Positions 8,679-19,120 are shown, counted from the stretch's first letter. The stretch: DNA of 64,000 nt from JALGVA01 sp964617715 (GCA_964617715.1 CAZTZN010000004.1:1-64000); one strand, 5' to 3'. Notes: generated from the letters alone by a model not told the origin. Numbers and translations are program-made.

Positions 8679-10667
8679 ATGAGGCAGACCACCGAGCGCG
8701 TTCTCGCCCTGGAAGAGGCGGCACTGCCTCCGCGCTCGGCGCTGGTGGGTGTGACCGTGCGCGGCCTCGTGCTGGTCGTGCTCCTGACGCTCTTCACCTA
8801 CCTGGTCATAAACCGCCTGGGCTTCATGCAGCTCGTGCCGCCGGTGCCGGCGCTCATCCTGCTGCTTTTGCTGGTGATCTGCAACAAGCTGGTGGCGCTG
8901 CTGGCGCGCGCCTTCCCGCTCGGCGGCTGGCTGCGCCCGCTCTCGCGCGGCGAGCTGCTCCTGATCTACGCCGCACTGTCGATCGCCCCGGTGATGGACC
9001 GGGGCGTCTACGTCATACACTACCTGCTCTACCCGATCTACTACGGCAACGATGTCAACCAGTGGCAGGAGTTCGCGCGGCATTACCCGGGCTTCTACAT
9101 CCCTGAGGACCATGCCGTCGCCCAGGGGTTCTGGGAGGGCTCCAGCACCGGCCTGATCCCGTGGGCGGCTTGGCGCCTCCCCCTGATGTACTGGATGAGC
9201 TTCAACCTGCTGGTGATGGTCGCGGTCGGCTGCCTGGTGGCGTTCTTCCGGCGGCAGTGGGCCGAGGCCGAACGCCTGCGCTATCCGCTGCTGTTCCTGC
9301 CGCTCGAGATCACCGGCGGCTTCGAGGGCTCGGCGGTCCACCGTGGCTTCTTCTTCCGCGACCCCCTCATGTGGATCGGCTTCATCGCCGCCGCGCTCTT
9401 CAACGGCGCGCGCATCCTGCACGAGATCTACCCGGCGGTGCCCGAGATCAAGCTCTACATCCGACTGGCCACCAGCTTCGCCGATCCCCCCTGGCGCTGG
9501 ATCCGGCCGCTGAACCTCTTCCTCATCCTCGACGTGTGGGGGCTGTCCTACCTGATGCCCGGGGATGTGCTGCTCACCGCCTGGGGCTCCTACTTCCTGA
9601 TGAAGACCATCAAGGTCGTCGGGCTGTACGCGGGCTATCGCCGGGCCCGCTTCCCGTTCTACCAGGAGGTCAGCTCGGGGGCGTGCGTCGCGGTCTGCCT
9701 CTACATGTTCTACGTCTCACGGCGTCACTTCCGCCGCGTGCTCGGGCGCATCATCCGGGGGCCGGGCGAGTACGACCGCAACGAGGCGATGAGCTATCGC
9801 CTGTTGCTCATCGTGTTCGTCGCGGCGACCGCGGCCATGATGACCATGCTGCTGCGGGCCGGGCACCGCATCGACCTGCTGCTGATCTATTTCGCCAGTC
9901 TGTACATGTTCGTGCTGGTAACCGCCCGCATGCGCGCCGAGGCCGGGCCGCCCGTGCCCTGGACTCACCCCTACGGCTACGACACCGAGATGCTCTACCA
10001 TCTGCTGGGCAATCGCTACATTCGCGGCCTGGGCTCGCTGCAGCCCATGGTGCAGTTCTACTCGCTGTTCTACATCGGCCGCACCGTCTTCGCCCACAGC
10101 GCCGGCCAGTACTTCGCCGACGGCTACCGTGTCATCGACTACGGCAACGCCAGGCGCAGCTCGGTGTTCAAACTCATGCTGCTCGTGTGCCTGCTTTCGG
10201 TATTCCTGGCGTTCTGGACCCACCTGGACCTGGGCTACCGCCACGGTCAGGCGTTCTACTTCGCCGCCGAGGGGCGCGAACACCGCACCTGGCCGATCGC
10301 GTGGTCGAGCTACAACTACCGGCTGCTTGACGCGGGGGTGGACAAACCGGCGGGACCCAACATGTCGCGCATGGCGGGCTATGTCGGCGGCTTCGTGGGC
10401 ACGGCAATCATCACCTGGGGGCGGCTGAACGTGAGCAACTTCCCGCTGCACCCGCTGGGGGTGGTGATGGGCACGCTCTACAATGACTGGTCGCCCTACT
10501 GGGCGCCCTTCCTCATCGCGTGGATCGCCCAACGCATCACGCTGCGCTACGGGAGTCTGCCCGCGTACCGGCGGATGGTGCCGCTCTTCCTCGGCCTGTT
10601 CCTGGGGCACACGATCGTCGGCAATGTCCTGCGCCGCATCATCATTCGGCTGGGGCCGGCGGGGTAG
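8679..10667 (+). CDS. DUF6785-type polytopic membrane protein
   Basis: 662 residues with about a dozen or more hydrophobic segments, beginning near residues 20-45 and 47-75 and ending with 'LFLGLFLGHTIVGNVL'. It shares with the gene at 61551-63530 the motifs 'IPWxxWRxPLMxW', 'YPAVPEI'/'IPAVPEI', 'SYLMP'/'AYLMP', 'HPLGxxM' and 'PLFLGLxLG', so the two are paralogues. Such proteins are known mainly from Planctomycetota, Armatimonadota and relatives and have no proven function. The size and many-helix topology suggest a transporter, perhaps for products of the adjacent secreted enzymes, but this is inference. The start ATG lies 98 bp after the preceding gene; I see no strong ribosome site. Confidence 0.75.
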   Translation: MRQTTERVLALEEAALPPRSALVGVTVRGLVLVVLLTLFTYLVINRLGFMQLVPPVPALILLLLLVICNKLVALLARAFPLGGWLRPLSRGELLLIYAALSIAPVMDRGVYVIHYLLYPIYYGNDVNQWQEFARHYPGFYIPEDHAVAQGFWEGSSTGLIPWAAWRLPLMYWMSFNLLVMVAVGCLVAFFRRQWAEAERLRYPLLFLPLEITGGFEGSAVHRGFFFRDPLMWIGFIAAALFNGARILHEIYPAVPEIKLYIRLATSFADPPWRWIRPLNLFLILDVWGLSYLMPGDVLLTAWGSYFLMKTIKVVGLYAGYRRARFPFYQEVSSGACVAVCLYMFYVSRRHFRRVLGRIIRGPGEYDRNEAMSYRLLLIVFVAATAAMMTMLLRAGHRIDLLLIYFASLYMFVLVTARMRAEAGPPVPWTHPYGYDTEMLYHLLGNRYIRGLGSLQPMVQFYSLFYIGRTVFAHSAGQYFADGYRVIDYGNARRSSVFKLMLLVCLLSVFLAFWTHLDLGYRHGQAFYFAAEGREHRTWPIAWSSYNYRLLDAGVDKPAGPNMSRMAGYVGGFVGTAIITWGRLNVSNFPLHPLGVVMGTLYNDWSPYWAPFLIAWIAQRITLRYGSLPAYRRMVPLFLGLFLGHTIVGNVLRRIIIRLGPAG

Positions 10668-10900
10668 GGGGTAGTCTGACTCGGGCCCCGGCATCACAGT
10701 ACCCGGACTTCGACCGGCGCCACCGACAGCATCACCTCCGCCACGACGGCGAGCACGACCACGGCGCCCGGCGTCTCGAGCATCGTCACAGGCGGGCCTC
10801 CACGGGAGACGACTGTGCAGGAGGCAGCGCCGGGCCCCGGGATGAGTCTCCGCAGGGGCCGCCCGCACCTGCGGCGAACCGCCCGCCCGAGGTGATGGCG

Positions 10901-11881
10901 ATGCGCGATCCGTCGCGGACGGACTTCCTGAGCGAGGCCGGGTGGGGCGTCTTCCTGCACTACCTCGCGCCGGTGGTCGCGGGCGACGATGTCGATCCCG
11001 CGACCTGGCAGCGGCTGGTGGCGGGCGTCGATGTCGATGGCCTGGCCGACCAACTCGCCGACGTGGGCGCCGGCTATCTGTTTATCACACTGGGCCAGAA
11101 CTCGGGCTACTACCTCTCACCGAACCAGGCCTATGACCGCATCGTTGGCCGCGAGCCCTCACGCTGCGCGGAGCGCGACCTGGTCGCGGACCTGTACGCG
11201 GCGCTGGCGCCTCGCGGCATTCACCTACTGGTCTACCTGCCCTCGGGCGCGCCCGACCGCGATGAGCGGGCGATGCAGGCCCTCGGCTGGCGCAAGGGCA
11301 CACAGCCGATCCACGCGCGGCCGACGCGAGGCGCCGATGAGCACGGACGGCCCTGGGGCATCAACAACCCGCGCCTGGAGGGCTTTCAGCGCAAGTGGGA
11401 GGCGGTCATCGCCGAGTGGTCTCGACGCTGGGGGGAGCGCGTGCGCGGCTGGTGGTTCGACGGCTGCTACTACCCGGAGATGTACGAGAGCCCGTTCCCG
11501 CCCAACTGGGCCAGCCTGTGCGCGGCCGCGCGTGCGGGCAACCCGAACAGCATCGTCGCCTTCAACCCGGGGGTGATGGTGGACCTGATGGTGCTCACCG
11601 AGCACCAGGACTACGCGGCGGGGGAGATCAGCGACACCTTCCCACCCTGCGCCGGGCGTTTCATTCACGGCGTACAGTGGCACGTACTCAGCTACCTCGG
11701 CGACACCTGGGGCCATGGTGAGCGGCCGCGCTTCGCCGACGACTTCCCCGAGCGGTACACGGGCGCGGCCGTCGAGCAGGGGGGCGTGGTGACCTGGGAC
11801 GTGCCGCCCCGGCCCGACGGCCTCATCGACGATGTGTTCCTGCGGCGCCTGCGGTCCATCGGCGCCGCCGCTCACGGCTGA
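10901..11881 (+). CDS. GH29-like alpha-L-fucosidase family protein
   Basis: About 326 residues without a signal peptide. The order of motifs matches the GH29 barrel: 'WGVFLHYL' at the start, 'DVGAGYLFITLGQNSGYY', 'LYAALAPRGIHLLVYLPSGAP', then 'VRGWWFDGCYY', where the Asp of the WFDG motif (D187) aligns with the GH29 catalytic nucleophile. It is shorter than canonical fucosidases (about 450 residues) and lacks the C-terminal beta-sandwich. The open frame extends upstream to 10520, but GAGG 8 bases before 10901 and the homology support a start at 10901 (an ATG at 10895 is an alternative). It ends only 3 bp from the convergent gene at 11885. Confidence 0.7.
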   Translation: MRDPSRTDFLSEAGWGVFLHYLAPVVAGDDVDPATWQRLVAGVDVDGLADQLADVGAGYLFITLGQNSGYYLSPNQAYDRIVGREPSRCAERDLVADLYAALAPRGIHLLVYLPSGAPDRDERAMQALGWRKGTQPIHARPTRGADEHGRPWGINNPRLEGFQRKWEAVIAEWSRRWGERVRGWWFDGCYYPEMYESPFPPNWASLCAAARAGNPNSIVAFNPGVMVDLMVLTEHQDYAAGEISDTFPPCAGRFIHGVQWHVLSYLGDTWGHGERPRFADDFPERYTGAAVEQGGVVTWDVPPRPDGLIDDVFLRRLRSIGAAAHG

Positions 11882-11884
11882 AGC

Positions 11885-14314
11885 TCAGTCGGCCCGCTCG
11901 ATGACCGCCATCTCGCCCTCGCCCAGCGCCAGGCGCACCAGCCGCCGGCCATCCTCGATGCGCTGCTCACCTGTGTTCGGCGTCAGCGCCCCATCGGCCC
12001 CGTACCAGTAGACCGTGACCGGCGCGTCGTCGCCGAGGGTGAAGGTCCCCGGCACGCAGGTGATCAGCCGCTCCTCGCCCAGCAGCCAGCCGCGGTGCAG
12101 CTCCACCGGCGTGAACGGGAACATGTGCCCGGTGATGGTCGGGTGCGGCTGCGTGGGCCGCGAGTAGTAGTAGTAAACCGTGCCCCACATGAGCTTGAGG
12201 CGGATGTCGGCCAGCAGGTCTTCGAAGTTCTTGATGACCAGATGATCTCCCAGTGAGATCGGCGTATACAGGTGCGAGCGCGCCGGGTACCAGGTGGCTG
12301 CGGTCTCTACGAAGCGCGGGAAGTGGTAGTCGCTGAGCGTGGCGGTGCGCGGGCAGGAGTTGCCGATGAGCGCGCCGCCCCTGGCGAAGATGTAGTCGAT
12401 CAACTGCGCCTTGGCCTCCAGCGACAACAGTTGCGGGTCGCCGAACCTGCGTACGATCCGGTGCCGCTCATCCAGCTCCGCTGAGTGCCCGTCCCAACGG
12501 TCGTAACTGCGCTTGGGCGAGATCATCTCCAGCTCGTCCCAGTAGATGCCGTCGGCGCCGATGCGGTCGTCGTCGAGGCACATGTCGATGACCTGCTTCA
12601 TGGCCTCGAAGTAGGAGTTGCCGATGGCCGGGTAGCAGTAGTAGAAGGTCATGCCGATGCGGTTGGTGTAGCCCTGATTGACGTAGGGCGTGCCGTCCTC
12701 GTTGGTGATAAGCGAGTCGGGGAAGCGCGCGGGCGTGTCCTCGTACAGGTTGATGAAGCTGTGAATGTAGATGAGTGACTTCACCTCGGGTGTCGCCGCG
12801 CGCAGGTTCGCGCAGGCCTGCCGGAAGCGCTCCTGCAGATGCGTGGCCTCCAGCATCTGCGCCCCGTGGTAGTAGGGCGGGTCGCCGCCGATGTTGGCCC
12901 AGGTGCCGGTTGACACGAAGGCCAGGTCGCGTTCCCGCACCATCGCGCGGATGTCGTCGGCGCTCATGTCGGCGAGGCTGGAAAGACCGAACTGGAAGCC
13001 GCCGGGCACGGTGAAATTCACGTTCAGGTCGCGGCGGCACAGGTTGATGAGGTCAAAGTAGTCCGGGCGCAGGACCGGGTAGACCGCCCAGCGCAGCGTG
13101 TACTCCCCGCCCGCGGGCAGACAGAACACGTCGCTGCGCACCCCTGCCGCGCCGGCCGCGTCCCAGTAGAACACACCCTGCACCCGCGCCACATCATCGA
13201 GCGCCAGCAGCCCGCAGCCCGCCTGCGCGCCGGCGATGAAGACCGTGGAGTTCTCGTAGCCGCGCAGTTGCGCCACCGCCGGGTCGGGATTGCCGCACAG
13301 ATACGCGTCCTTGATCTCTTCTAGGGGCGCGCGCAACTCGTGCGCCCACGCCAGCCCGATGTCCCGGTCGGCGAGGTTGCGCAGTCGGTCCTCGATGAGC
13401 AGGTGATCGCCCTCGAAGGTGACCGTGCGCTCGACGTCGTAGTCGGGCGCATGCCCGAGGGCGCCCGCGCCATCCTCGCCACCCCTCACCTCGACGCGCC
13501 AGCCCTCCTGCCCCTCAGGCGCACCGGTCGCGGGCATGGTATTGAAGCCGCCGCCCTCGTACGAGAACCGGGAGACTACCTCGACACCCAGGCCCGGCAG
13601 CGTGATGGTCATGCCGCCGCCTTCACCCACCGCCGCAACTTCGCCGATGGTCGCGGTCGCCGGGGGCTGGACCATCAGCCGATCGGGCGAGAACTCCTCC
13701 TCGGCAGCGACCTGCCCCTTCACCACCGCCGGCTCGTCGGACAGCTCCACGCCAAGCTCCGCAAAGACCAGGTCGAGCGTCGGGTTGTCCTCCGGAAAGT
13801 ACGAGCGCAGGTTCATACCCGGGCCCCGATGGGTGATAGTGAGCGTATTCTCTTCGCCCGGGCGCACCAGGTCGGTGATGTCGATGATGAAGCGGTAGGC
13901 CGAGACCTCGACCATCTCGCCGCCCACCTCGGCCTGGTAGCCCAGCGGCGTGAAGTCGGGCGCGTAGACCACGCGCCAGTTGGCACCCTGCGCCCAGGGA
14001 ATGCGCAGGCCTCCGGGCATGATGGCCTCGAGCGGCTTGTTGATCAGCCGCACCGCCGACCGGGTTGCGGCGGCGTTGAGCGGGTCACCGTTGACCGCGA
14101 GCCCCATGACGTAGGTCGATCCCGCGGTGCGCGGCGAGTCCATGCGCACCTCGTAGATCAACCGCACAGAGGCGTAGTCACCCTCCGGCGTGAAACTCAG
14201 CTCGGCCTCCTCGCCGTAGGGCAGCACCCAGCCGGGCTCGGCCAGCTCGATGGTCTCGGCCGCCGCCGGCAGTGTGGCGAGCATTCCCAGGACCAGCACG
14301 ATCGCCATGCGCAT
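11885..14314 (-). CDS. Secreted TIM-barrel-like protein, unknown function
   Basis: About 809 residues with a signal peptide ('MAIVLVLGMLATLPAAAE'). An in-frame GTG at 14323 is a possible longer start; the ATG at 14314 has GGGGTG upstream. The N-terminal 190 residues look like a beta-sandwich ('YASVRLIYEVRMDSP', 'DFTPLGYQAEVGGE'). The C-terminal half has barrel features: 'GIYWDELEMISPKRSYDRWDGH' near residue 590 carries clustered acids at a strand end, as in glycoside hydrolases. It lies 19 bp downstream of the next gene, also on the minus strand, so the two are probably co-transcribed. No family assignment is possible by eye. Confidence 0.55.
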   Translation of the reverse strand: MRMAIVLVLGMLATLPAAAETIELAEPGWVLPYGEEAELSFTPEGDYASVRLIYEVRMDSPRTAGSTYVMGLAVNGDPLNAAATRSAVRLINKPLEAIMPGGLRIPWAQGANWRVVYAPDFTPLGYQAEVGGEMVEVSAYRFIIDITDLVRPGEENTLTITHRGPGMNLRSYFPEDNPTLDLVFAELGVELSDEPAVVKGQVAAEEEFSPDRLMVQPPATATIGEVAAVGEGGGMTITLPGLGVEVVSRFSYEGGGFNTMPATGAPEGQEGWRVEVRGGEDGAGALGHAPDYDVERTVTFEGDHLLIEDRLRNLADRDIGLAWAHELRAPLEEIKDAYLCGNPDPAVAQLRGYENSTVFIAGAQAGCGLLALDDVARVQGVFYWDAAGAAGVRSDVFCLPAGGEYTLRWAVYPVLRPDYFDLINLCRRDLNVNFTVPGGFQFGLSSLADMSADDIRAMVRERDLAFVSTGTWANIGGDPPYYHGAQMLEATHLQERFRQACANLRAATPEVKSLIYIHSFINLYEDTPARFPDSLITNEDGTPYVNQGYTNRIGMTFYYCYPAIGNSYFEAMKQVIDMCLDDDRIGADGIYWDELEMISPKRSYDRWDGHSAELDERHRIVRRFGDPQLLSLEAKAQLIDYIFARGGALIGNSCPRTATLSDYHFPRFVETAATWYPARSHLYTPISLGDHLVIKNFEDLLADIRLKLMWGTVYYYYSRPTQPHPTITGHMFPFTPVELHRGWLLGEERLITCVPGTFTLGDDAPVTVYWYGADGALTPNTGEQRIEDGRRLVRLALGEGEMAVIERAD

Positions 14315-14333
14315 TGCGGTCACCCCGGTCTCG

Positions 14334-16988
14334 TCAGTTCAGCGGACGCAGCAGCCAGCGCCGCACGCTGATGATGGTGTTGGTCGCTTTCTCGTTCTTG
14401 CCGACCACGCGGATGGTAATTGTGTGCTCGCCCGGCCCAAGTTCCACCTCACCGACCGGCACCACGTAGCCGCCTGAGTAGACGCTCGTCCAGTAGGCGT
14501 CGAAGGGCTCGCCCACCGGCTCGCCATCCACTTCTACCTGGTTGATGCCGTAGACGTTCGCGAGCACCCAGTCGGCCAACAGCTCGTAGCGGCCCGGCTC
14601 GATGTCGGGCAGCGTGAAGGTGATCCAGTCGCCCACCTTGCTGGCGCCCAGGAGCTGCGAGCCGAGCCCGTCGAGACGCTTGGTGTAGCAGCCCTCGGCC
14701 ACCTCGACCGGCAGGTCGCGCGCATCCAGCTCGATGCCCTCGAAGGCAGGGATGGTTCGCTCGAGCGTGACTGTGTACTCGCCGGTGTCTTCGAAGGGCA
14801 TGACCAACACCAGCTTGGCGTTGCCGAGCGAGGATCTGCCGTCCCTGGTGTACGGGTTGTGCTGGCGCGCCGGCCAGCGCAGGCCCGCGGGCGGCTGCAC
14901 CGTGACCGTCACGTCGGCGTAGGTGAACGCCCCGCCCACCTCCTCCGCCGACAGCTCCACCGGCTCGTCGGTCAGCCTGACGCGCCGGTCATCAGCCAGC
15001 TCCACCGCCGGCCCGCGCATCATCAGCGGCAGGTGCGCCTCGACGCGGTTGCCCGGCTCGGCCCGGTAGGTCAGCACCACGCGTTCGCCCTCCTGGCGCA
15101 CCTCGACCGAGCAGGTGACCGCCGCATCGGTCCGGTCTTCGGTGATGACGCGCCCGAGCGCCACGTCGTCGAAGTAGCCCTCGGCAACCGAGGTCGTGCC
15201 GCTGTAGACCAGTACGGTGGCGGCCACCGTGCCCTCGGGGGCCCGCGCCGTAGCGCGCACCTGCGTCCACTCGCCGGTGCCCGCGCAGGAGACCGAGCGG
15301 ACGCTGTCGTCGATGCGGCCCTCCTCGCTCCAGAACTCGAGGTAGACCGCCGCGGTGTTCTCGGGCGCCCCCAGCCACCAGGCCTCGATGTAGTACTCGC
15401 CACCCGGTTCCGCAGGGACCTGCGGGCTGCGCAGGCCGAGGCTGCCCACGGCATCCTGATCGGACAGCCACAGCGCCTGCCCGCCCCCGTGGGCCTGGTC
15501 GGGGCTCACGCGCATCTGCTCCGCGGCGCCGTAACTTACGCGCCAGCCGTCCGGGAACTCGCCCGCGGCGACCCCCTCGAAGCCCTCGGCGAGCAGCTCC
15601 TCGCGTCGCACTACCGGCGGGGGTGTGAAATCGACGTCCAGACGCGTGACCTCTCCCTCGCGGGAGACAGTCGCGTCCGTGGGCGTCCATTGCAGGTCGA
15701 TGCCCTCGGGCGAGAAGTCGGGGCTCTCATCGCCGGGCGTGTGCACCAGCAGGCTCGGGTCGCCCACCGTGAACGTTGACCAGTAGGGCTGCAGCTTGGT
15801 GTTGCCTCCGCCGGCGACCATGCCCAGCTCCGAGTGGAAGAGGTCGATCAGGTTCTGCCGGTCCTGGATCCACCGGCTGTCGGAGACCTGTGCGGTGTAG
15901 GCCGACAGGCACCAGCTCCAGGGCTCGCCGTGGCGGATCAGGGCGTCGGCATCGCCGAGCATGACCACCCCGCCCTCACCCATCTCGCCGGGCAGCACCA
16001 CCTCACCGGCGCCTGCGTCCGTCAGCATCGAGGCGGCGTAATCGGCTCCGACCAGTCGTCGCTTCGGGGTGTTGTAGGCGGCGAGCTGGCTCACCAGGAA
16101 GCCGCGCCCTTCGGGGGTGAAGGTGAAGCCGACGTTGCCCAGCGCGATACTGCCGCCGTAGATCTGGCGCTCGTCGATCGCGGCCACCGACGAACCGTTG
16201 GGCCAGAGTACCGAGGCATGGAAGTTGGCCGAACGTCGCAGCGCCTCCAGCACCACCGGGTCCCGAGAGTGCGCGAAGTAGATACCCAGCGCCTCGACGT
16301 ACACGTAGTTGTAGCCGATGACCGGACCGGAGTGTTCGGTCCAGAAGCCGCCGGGATCCTGGGCGGCAACGGTCTTGGCCATGAACTGCCGGGCGCGGTC
16401 GCGCCAGTCCTCGTTGTCGAAGCACTCTCCCGCGATATACAGCGCCATGGCGCGGTGCACCGGGATGTTCTGCACACCCGAATCGGGGAAGTACTGCGCC
16501 ATTACCTTGAAACCCAGCAGCAGCCCCTGCTCCCACTTCGCGCGGCTCTCGGGCGGCAGGGCATCGCGCACAAGCTGGTAGGCGCGGATCCAGCGGCTGT
16601 AGGTCCACGGCATGTGGATCTGGCCCCAGTACGAGCCGTCCTTCTTGTCGAAGCGCCAGCGCCCGGCCTCGTCCTGGGCATCCACCAGAGCCTCGCCGCC
16701 GCCGGCGATGGCCGCCAGCAGCTCGTCGGAGTGATAGAACGGATTGCTCGGGTCGTCGAGGCTCCAGGCGACTGCGAGCGGGAAGATCACGTTCTGGTCC
16801 CGGCAGATCCACGGCTCGGTGCCGAAGCGCCCGGTCTCGGCGTGGTAAGAGTTCAGGATCCCGGGGATGTCGTCAACCAGGCTGTCAATCAGGTACTGTC
16901 GTGGGGGCCAGGTGTCGAACTCCCCGGCATCGGCCGTGGCGAACGAGCAGCAGAGAAGCATCATTGCACTCAGGCACACCGCCTTCAT
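14334..16988 (-). CDS. Secreted alpha-toroid protein with C-terminal carbohydrate-binding modules
   Basis: 884 residues with a signal peptide ('AMMLLCCSFATADA'). The first ~400 residues ('DEAGRWRFDKKDGSYWGQIHMPWTYSRWIRAYQLVRDALPPESRAKWEQ') have the helical repeat character of (alpha/alpha)6 toroid enzymes and resemble heparinase-like or glucuronyl-hydrolase-like proteins. Residues about 460-600 ('GFEGVAAGEFPDGWRVSYGAAEQ') look like a CBM-type jelly roll. The C-terminal ~120 residues ('GLGSQLLGASKVGDWITFTLPDIEPGRYELLADW' to 'GPGEHTITIRVVGKN') resemble a galactose-binding-like domain. Adjacent to the minus-strand gene at 11885 and divergent from the gene at 17159. A lyase or hydrolase acting on an external polysaccharide is likely but unproven. 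Confidence 0.6.
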   Translation of the reverse strand: MKAVCLSAMMLLCCSFATADAGEFDTWPPRQYLIDSLVDDIPGILNSYHAETGRFGTEPWICRDQNVIFPLAVAWSLDDPSNPFYHSDELLAAIAGGGEALVDAQDEAGRWRFDKKDGSYWGQIHMPWTYSRWIRAYQLVRDALPPESRAKWEQGLLLGFKVMAQYFPDSGVQNIPVHRAMALYIAGECFDNEDWRDRARQFMAKTVAAQDPGGFWTEHSGPVIGYNYVYVEALGIYFAHSRDPVVLEALRRSANFHASVLWPNGSSVAAIDERQIYGGSIALGNVGFTFTPEGRGFLVSQLAAYNTPKRRLVGADYAASMLTDAGAGEVVLPGEMGEGGVVMLGDADALIRHGEPWSWCLSAYTAQVSDSRWIQDRQNLIDLFHSELGMVAGGGNTKLQPYWSTFTVGDPSLLVHTPGDESPDFSPEGIDLQWTPTDATVSREGEVTRLDVDFTPPPVVRREELLAEGFEGVAAGEFPDGWRVSYGAAEQMRVSPDQAHGGGQALWLSDQDAVGSLGLRSPQVPAEPGGEYYIEAWWLGAPENTAAVYLEFWSEEGRIDDSVRSVSCAGTGEWTQVRATARAPEGTVAATVLVYSGTTSVAEGYFDDVALGRVITEDRTDAAVTCSVEVRQEGERVVLTYRAEPGNRVEAHLPLMMRGPAVELADDRRVRLTDEPVELSAEEVGGAFTYADVTVTVQPPAGLRWPARQHNPYTRDGRSSLGNAKLVLVMPFEDTGEYTVTLERTIPAFEGIELDARDLPVEVAEGCYTKRLDGLGSQLLGASKVGDWITFTLPDIEPGRYELLADWVLANVYGINQVEVDGEPVGEPFDAYWTSVYSGGYVVPVGEVELGPGEHTITIRVVGKNEKATNTIISVRRWLLRPLN

Positions 16989-17158
16989 GGCTACCTCCGA
17001 AACCGCGCTCCGTCCAGGTTTCCCGTCGGCGCACCACTTCTCTGTCCGCCCCGGGGTGACCTCGCTCCGGCGACCACGGCCCCTTCAGGTGCGAGGTCCG
17101 CGGGTGTCGGGCGAAGAAGCCTGTCGCACGTGAGTCGCCGTGCCGAGGAGTGATCGCC

Positions 17159-19120
17159 GTGAGGTACGCCCTGCTGGTGCTCGTCGCGCTGCCCTGCTGC
17201 GCCGCCACGGCGGCCAATGACTTCGTTTTCGCCCCGCTGGACGACTTCGAGGATACCTCACCGTGGGTCAAGGGCGACCCGAACACCGACATGACCCAGC
17301 GCGATTCGGCGGTCGTGCCCAGTCGCGAGGTCGTGCGCGAGGGCGAGCAGTCGCTCGCCTTCATGATCCACGTGAACTGGACGCCGCGCGAGGGTGAAGA
17401 GTACCCCAGGGGCTGGCCCATGATGTCGCGCGACCTCGACCCGCCGCAGGACTGGCGCGAGTGGGACCGCGTCTTCTTCTGGCTCTACACGCAGACCGAC
17501 GACCCGCTGCCTCAGGACCGCGTACTGCGCGTGGGGTTCTTCACCGAGGGCGTGGAGGTAGTCGGGGGACCGTGGTACACCATCCCCGGCATCGTTCCCA
17601 ACCGGTGGCAGGAGATTTCGGTGCCGCTCGACCCCGGGCGCGACCGGTCGCGCGTCAACCGCATCAGCTTCTACGTCGCCGAGGGCTGGTACCAGGATGG
17701 CGACCGCGTCACCTTCTACCTCGATGACATGCGCCTGGCGCGGCGCACCAGCCCGGCCCTGCTATCGGCCTCCGCATCGGCGCGGACGGCCGGGCGGGCC
17801 ACCCTCGCGATCGACGTAGCCCTGGAGGGCAGGCCTGATCCCGCGCGCCACAGCCTGCGCTGCACCGTGACCGACCTCGCCGGCGCCGAGCAGGCGAGCT
17901 TCCGCTGGCGCCTGGAGGAGCAGACGCAGCAGTTCGCCATGGACCTCGCCGGCGTCGCTCCCGGCGGCCACCACGCGCGCATCGATCTGCTCGAAGGCGA
18001 CCGCGTGATCGACAGCCGCGAGCAGTACTTCCGCAGCCTGGAGCCGGGGCGCCGCACCTACCTCTCGCTCATCAGCTTCTACTCCTCGGGTGTCTGGCAG
18101 GGCGACTCGCTCGAACCGCTGCGCGTGCTCAATGACTCGGCGTACGCGGGCGTGGCGCTGCCCTTCTGGAGCGCGTACTACACCGGTCCGGTTGAGGATT
18201 GGGAGGCCCTGGTCCCGAAGCTCGACCAGGCGCGCGGGATCCTGGAGATTGACCCGTGGCCGTGGGTGTTCTCCAACCGCTTCATCGGCGCGCCCGAGGA
18301 TGCCAGGGGCCACTCCGGCATCGCGTCACACCCCGAGTACTTCCAGCGCATCCCCATCCTCGACCTCGATGATGAGACCGGCGCGCGCTCGGACCTGCTC
18401 AAGATGTGGCGGCTGGCGGTGCGCGCGGCGAAGTACTGGGACTCGCCGGGCATCGTCCTCGACCTCGAGGCCTACAACAACTACCCGTCATACCACATCA
18501 GGTACACCGCCGAGCGTCGCGGTGAGAGCTACGCCGAGGTGATCCGCAAGACCGAGCTGGTGGGCGAGGACCTGGCGCGCATCATCGAGGAGGAGTACCC
18601 GCGGTGCATCGTGTGGACGCTGTTCAGCCGGCTGGAGGTTGTCAGCCCGATCGCGGGCTACGACGGCGTCGTGCACCCGGTTCCGGGCCACATCAGCCTG
18701 GGGTTCCTGCGCTACGCTCAGGAGCATGGGGTGCCCTGCAAGCTGCTGTGTGGGGGTGAGACCACGCCCGGCTACTACAACCCGAACCCGGCGGCGCTGC
18801 GCGCGAAGATCGTCCGACGCGACCAAGACATGGCGCCCTACCTCGAGCGCTTCCCCGACCACCTGTTCCTGGCGGGGACCATCTCACCCTATCATGACAT
18901 CACCGTCAACACGAGCTGGATGAGGGACCGGCCGGGAGAGAACCCCGAGATTCGCACGCTCGACGATTTCGCGCCCATGTTCGAGACGCTCTTCAGCGCG
19001 TATGACTGGAACTGGATCTACGCCTCCAGCGCCGCGAAGACCATGCCCTACGACCCGGCGCACAACGCGCTGTACACGCCGGTGTTGAGCGCCGCCCTGT
19101 CCGCGGCCGCCGCGGAGTGA
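17159..19120 (+). CDS. Secreted CBM-like plus TIM-barrel protein, unknown function
   Basis: About 653 residues with a signal peptide ('YALLVLVALPCCAATA'). I chose the GTG at 17159 because GAGGAG lies 8 bases upstream; a GTG at 17150 would overlap the ribosome site. Residues about 25-200 have the pattern of a galactose-binding-like domain: 'FAPLDDFEDTSPWVKGD', 'GEQSLAFMIHVNW' and 'DRVTFYLDDMRLAR'. The rest looks like an (alpha/beta) barrel with 'SPGIVLDLEAYNNYPSYH' and 'ILEIDPWPWVFSNRF'. It starts a plus-strand pair with the LamG protein at 19194 and is divergent from 16988. No glycoside hydrolase family can be named. Confidence 0.55.
   Translation: MRYALLVLVALPCCAATAANDFVFAPLDDFEDTSPWVKGDPNTDMTQRDSAVVPSREVVREGEQSLAFMIHVNWTPREGEEYPRGWPMMSRDLDPPQDWREWDRVFFWLYTQTDDPLPQDRVLRVGFFTEGVEVVGGPWYTIPGIVPNRWQEISVPLDPGRDRSRVNRISFYVAEGWYQDGDRVTFYLDDMRLARRTSPALLSASASARTAGRATLAIDVALEGRPDPARHSLRCTVTDLAGAEQASFRWRLEEQTQQFAMDLAGVAPGGHHARIDLLEGDRVIDSREQYFRSLEPGRRTYLSLISFYSSGVWQGDSLEPLRVLNDSAYAGVALPFWSAYYTGPVEDWEALVPKLDQARGILEIDPWPWVFSNRFIGAPEDARGHSGIASHPEYFQRIPILDLDDETGARSDLLKMWRLAVRAAKYWDSPGIVLDLEAYNNYPSYHIRYTAERRGESYAEVIRKTELVGEDLARIIEEEYPRCIVWTLFSRLEVVSPIAGYDGVVHPVPGHISLGFLRYAQEHGVPCKLLCGGETTPGYYNPNPAALRAKIVRRDQDMAPYLERFPDHLFLAGTISPYHDITVNTSWMRDRPGENPEIRTLDDFAPMFETLFSAYDWNWIYASSAAKTMPYDPAHNALYTPVLSAALSAAAAE

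Noticed and set aside
10520..10900. N-terminal extension of the GH29-like protein
   Set aside because: The extra 127 codons are low-complexity and overlap the end of the preceding membrane protein gene; the homology begins at 10901.
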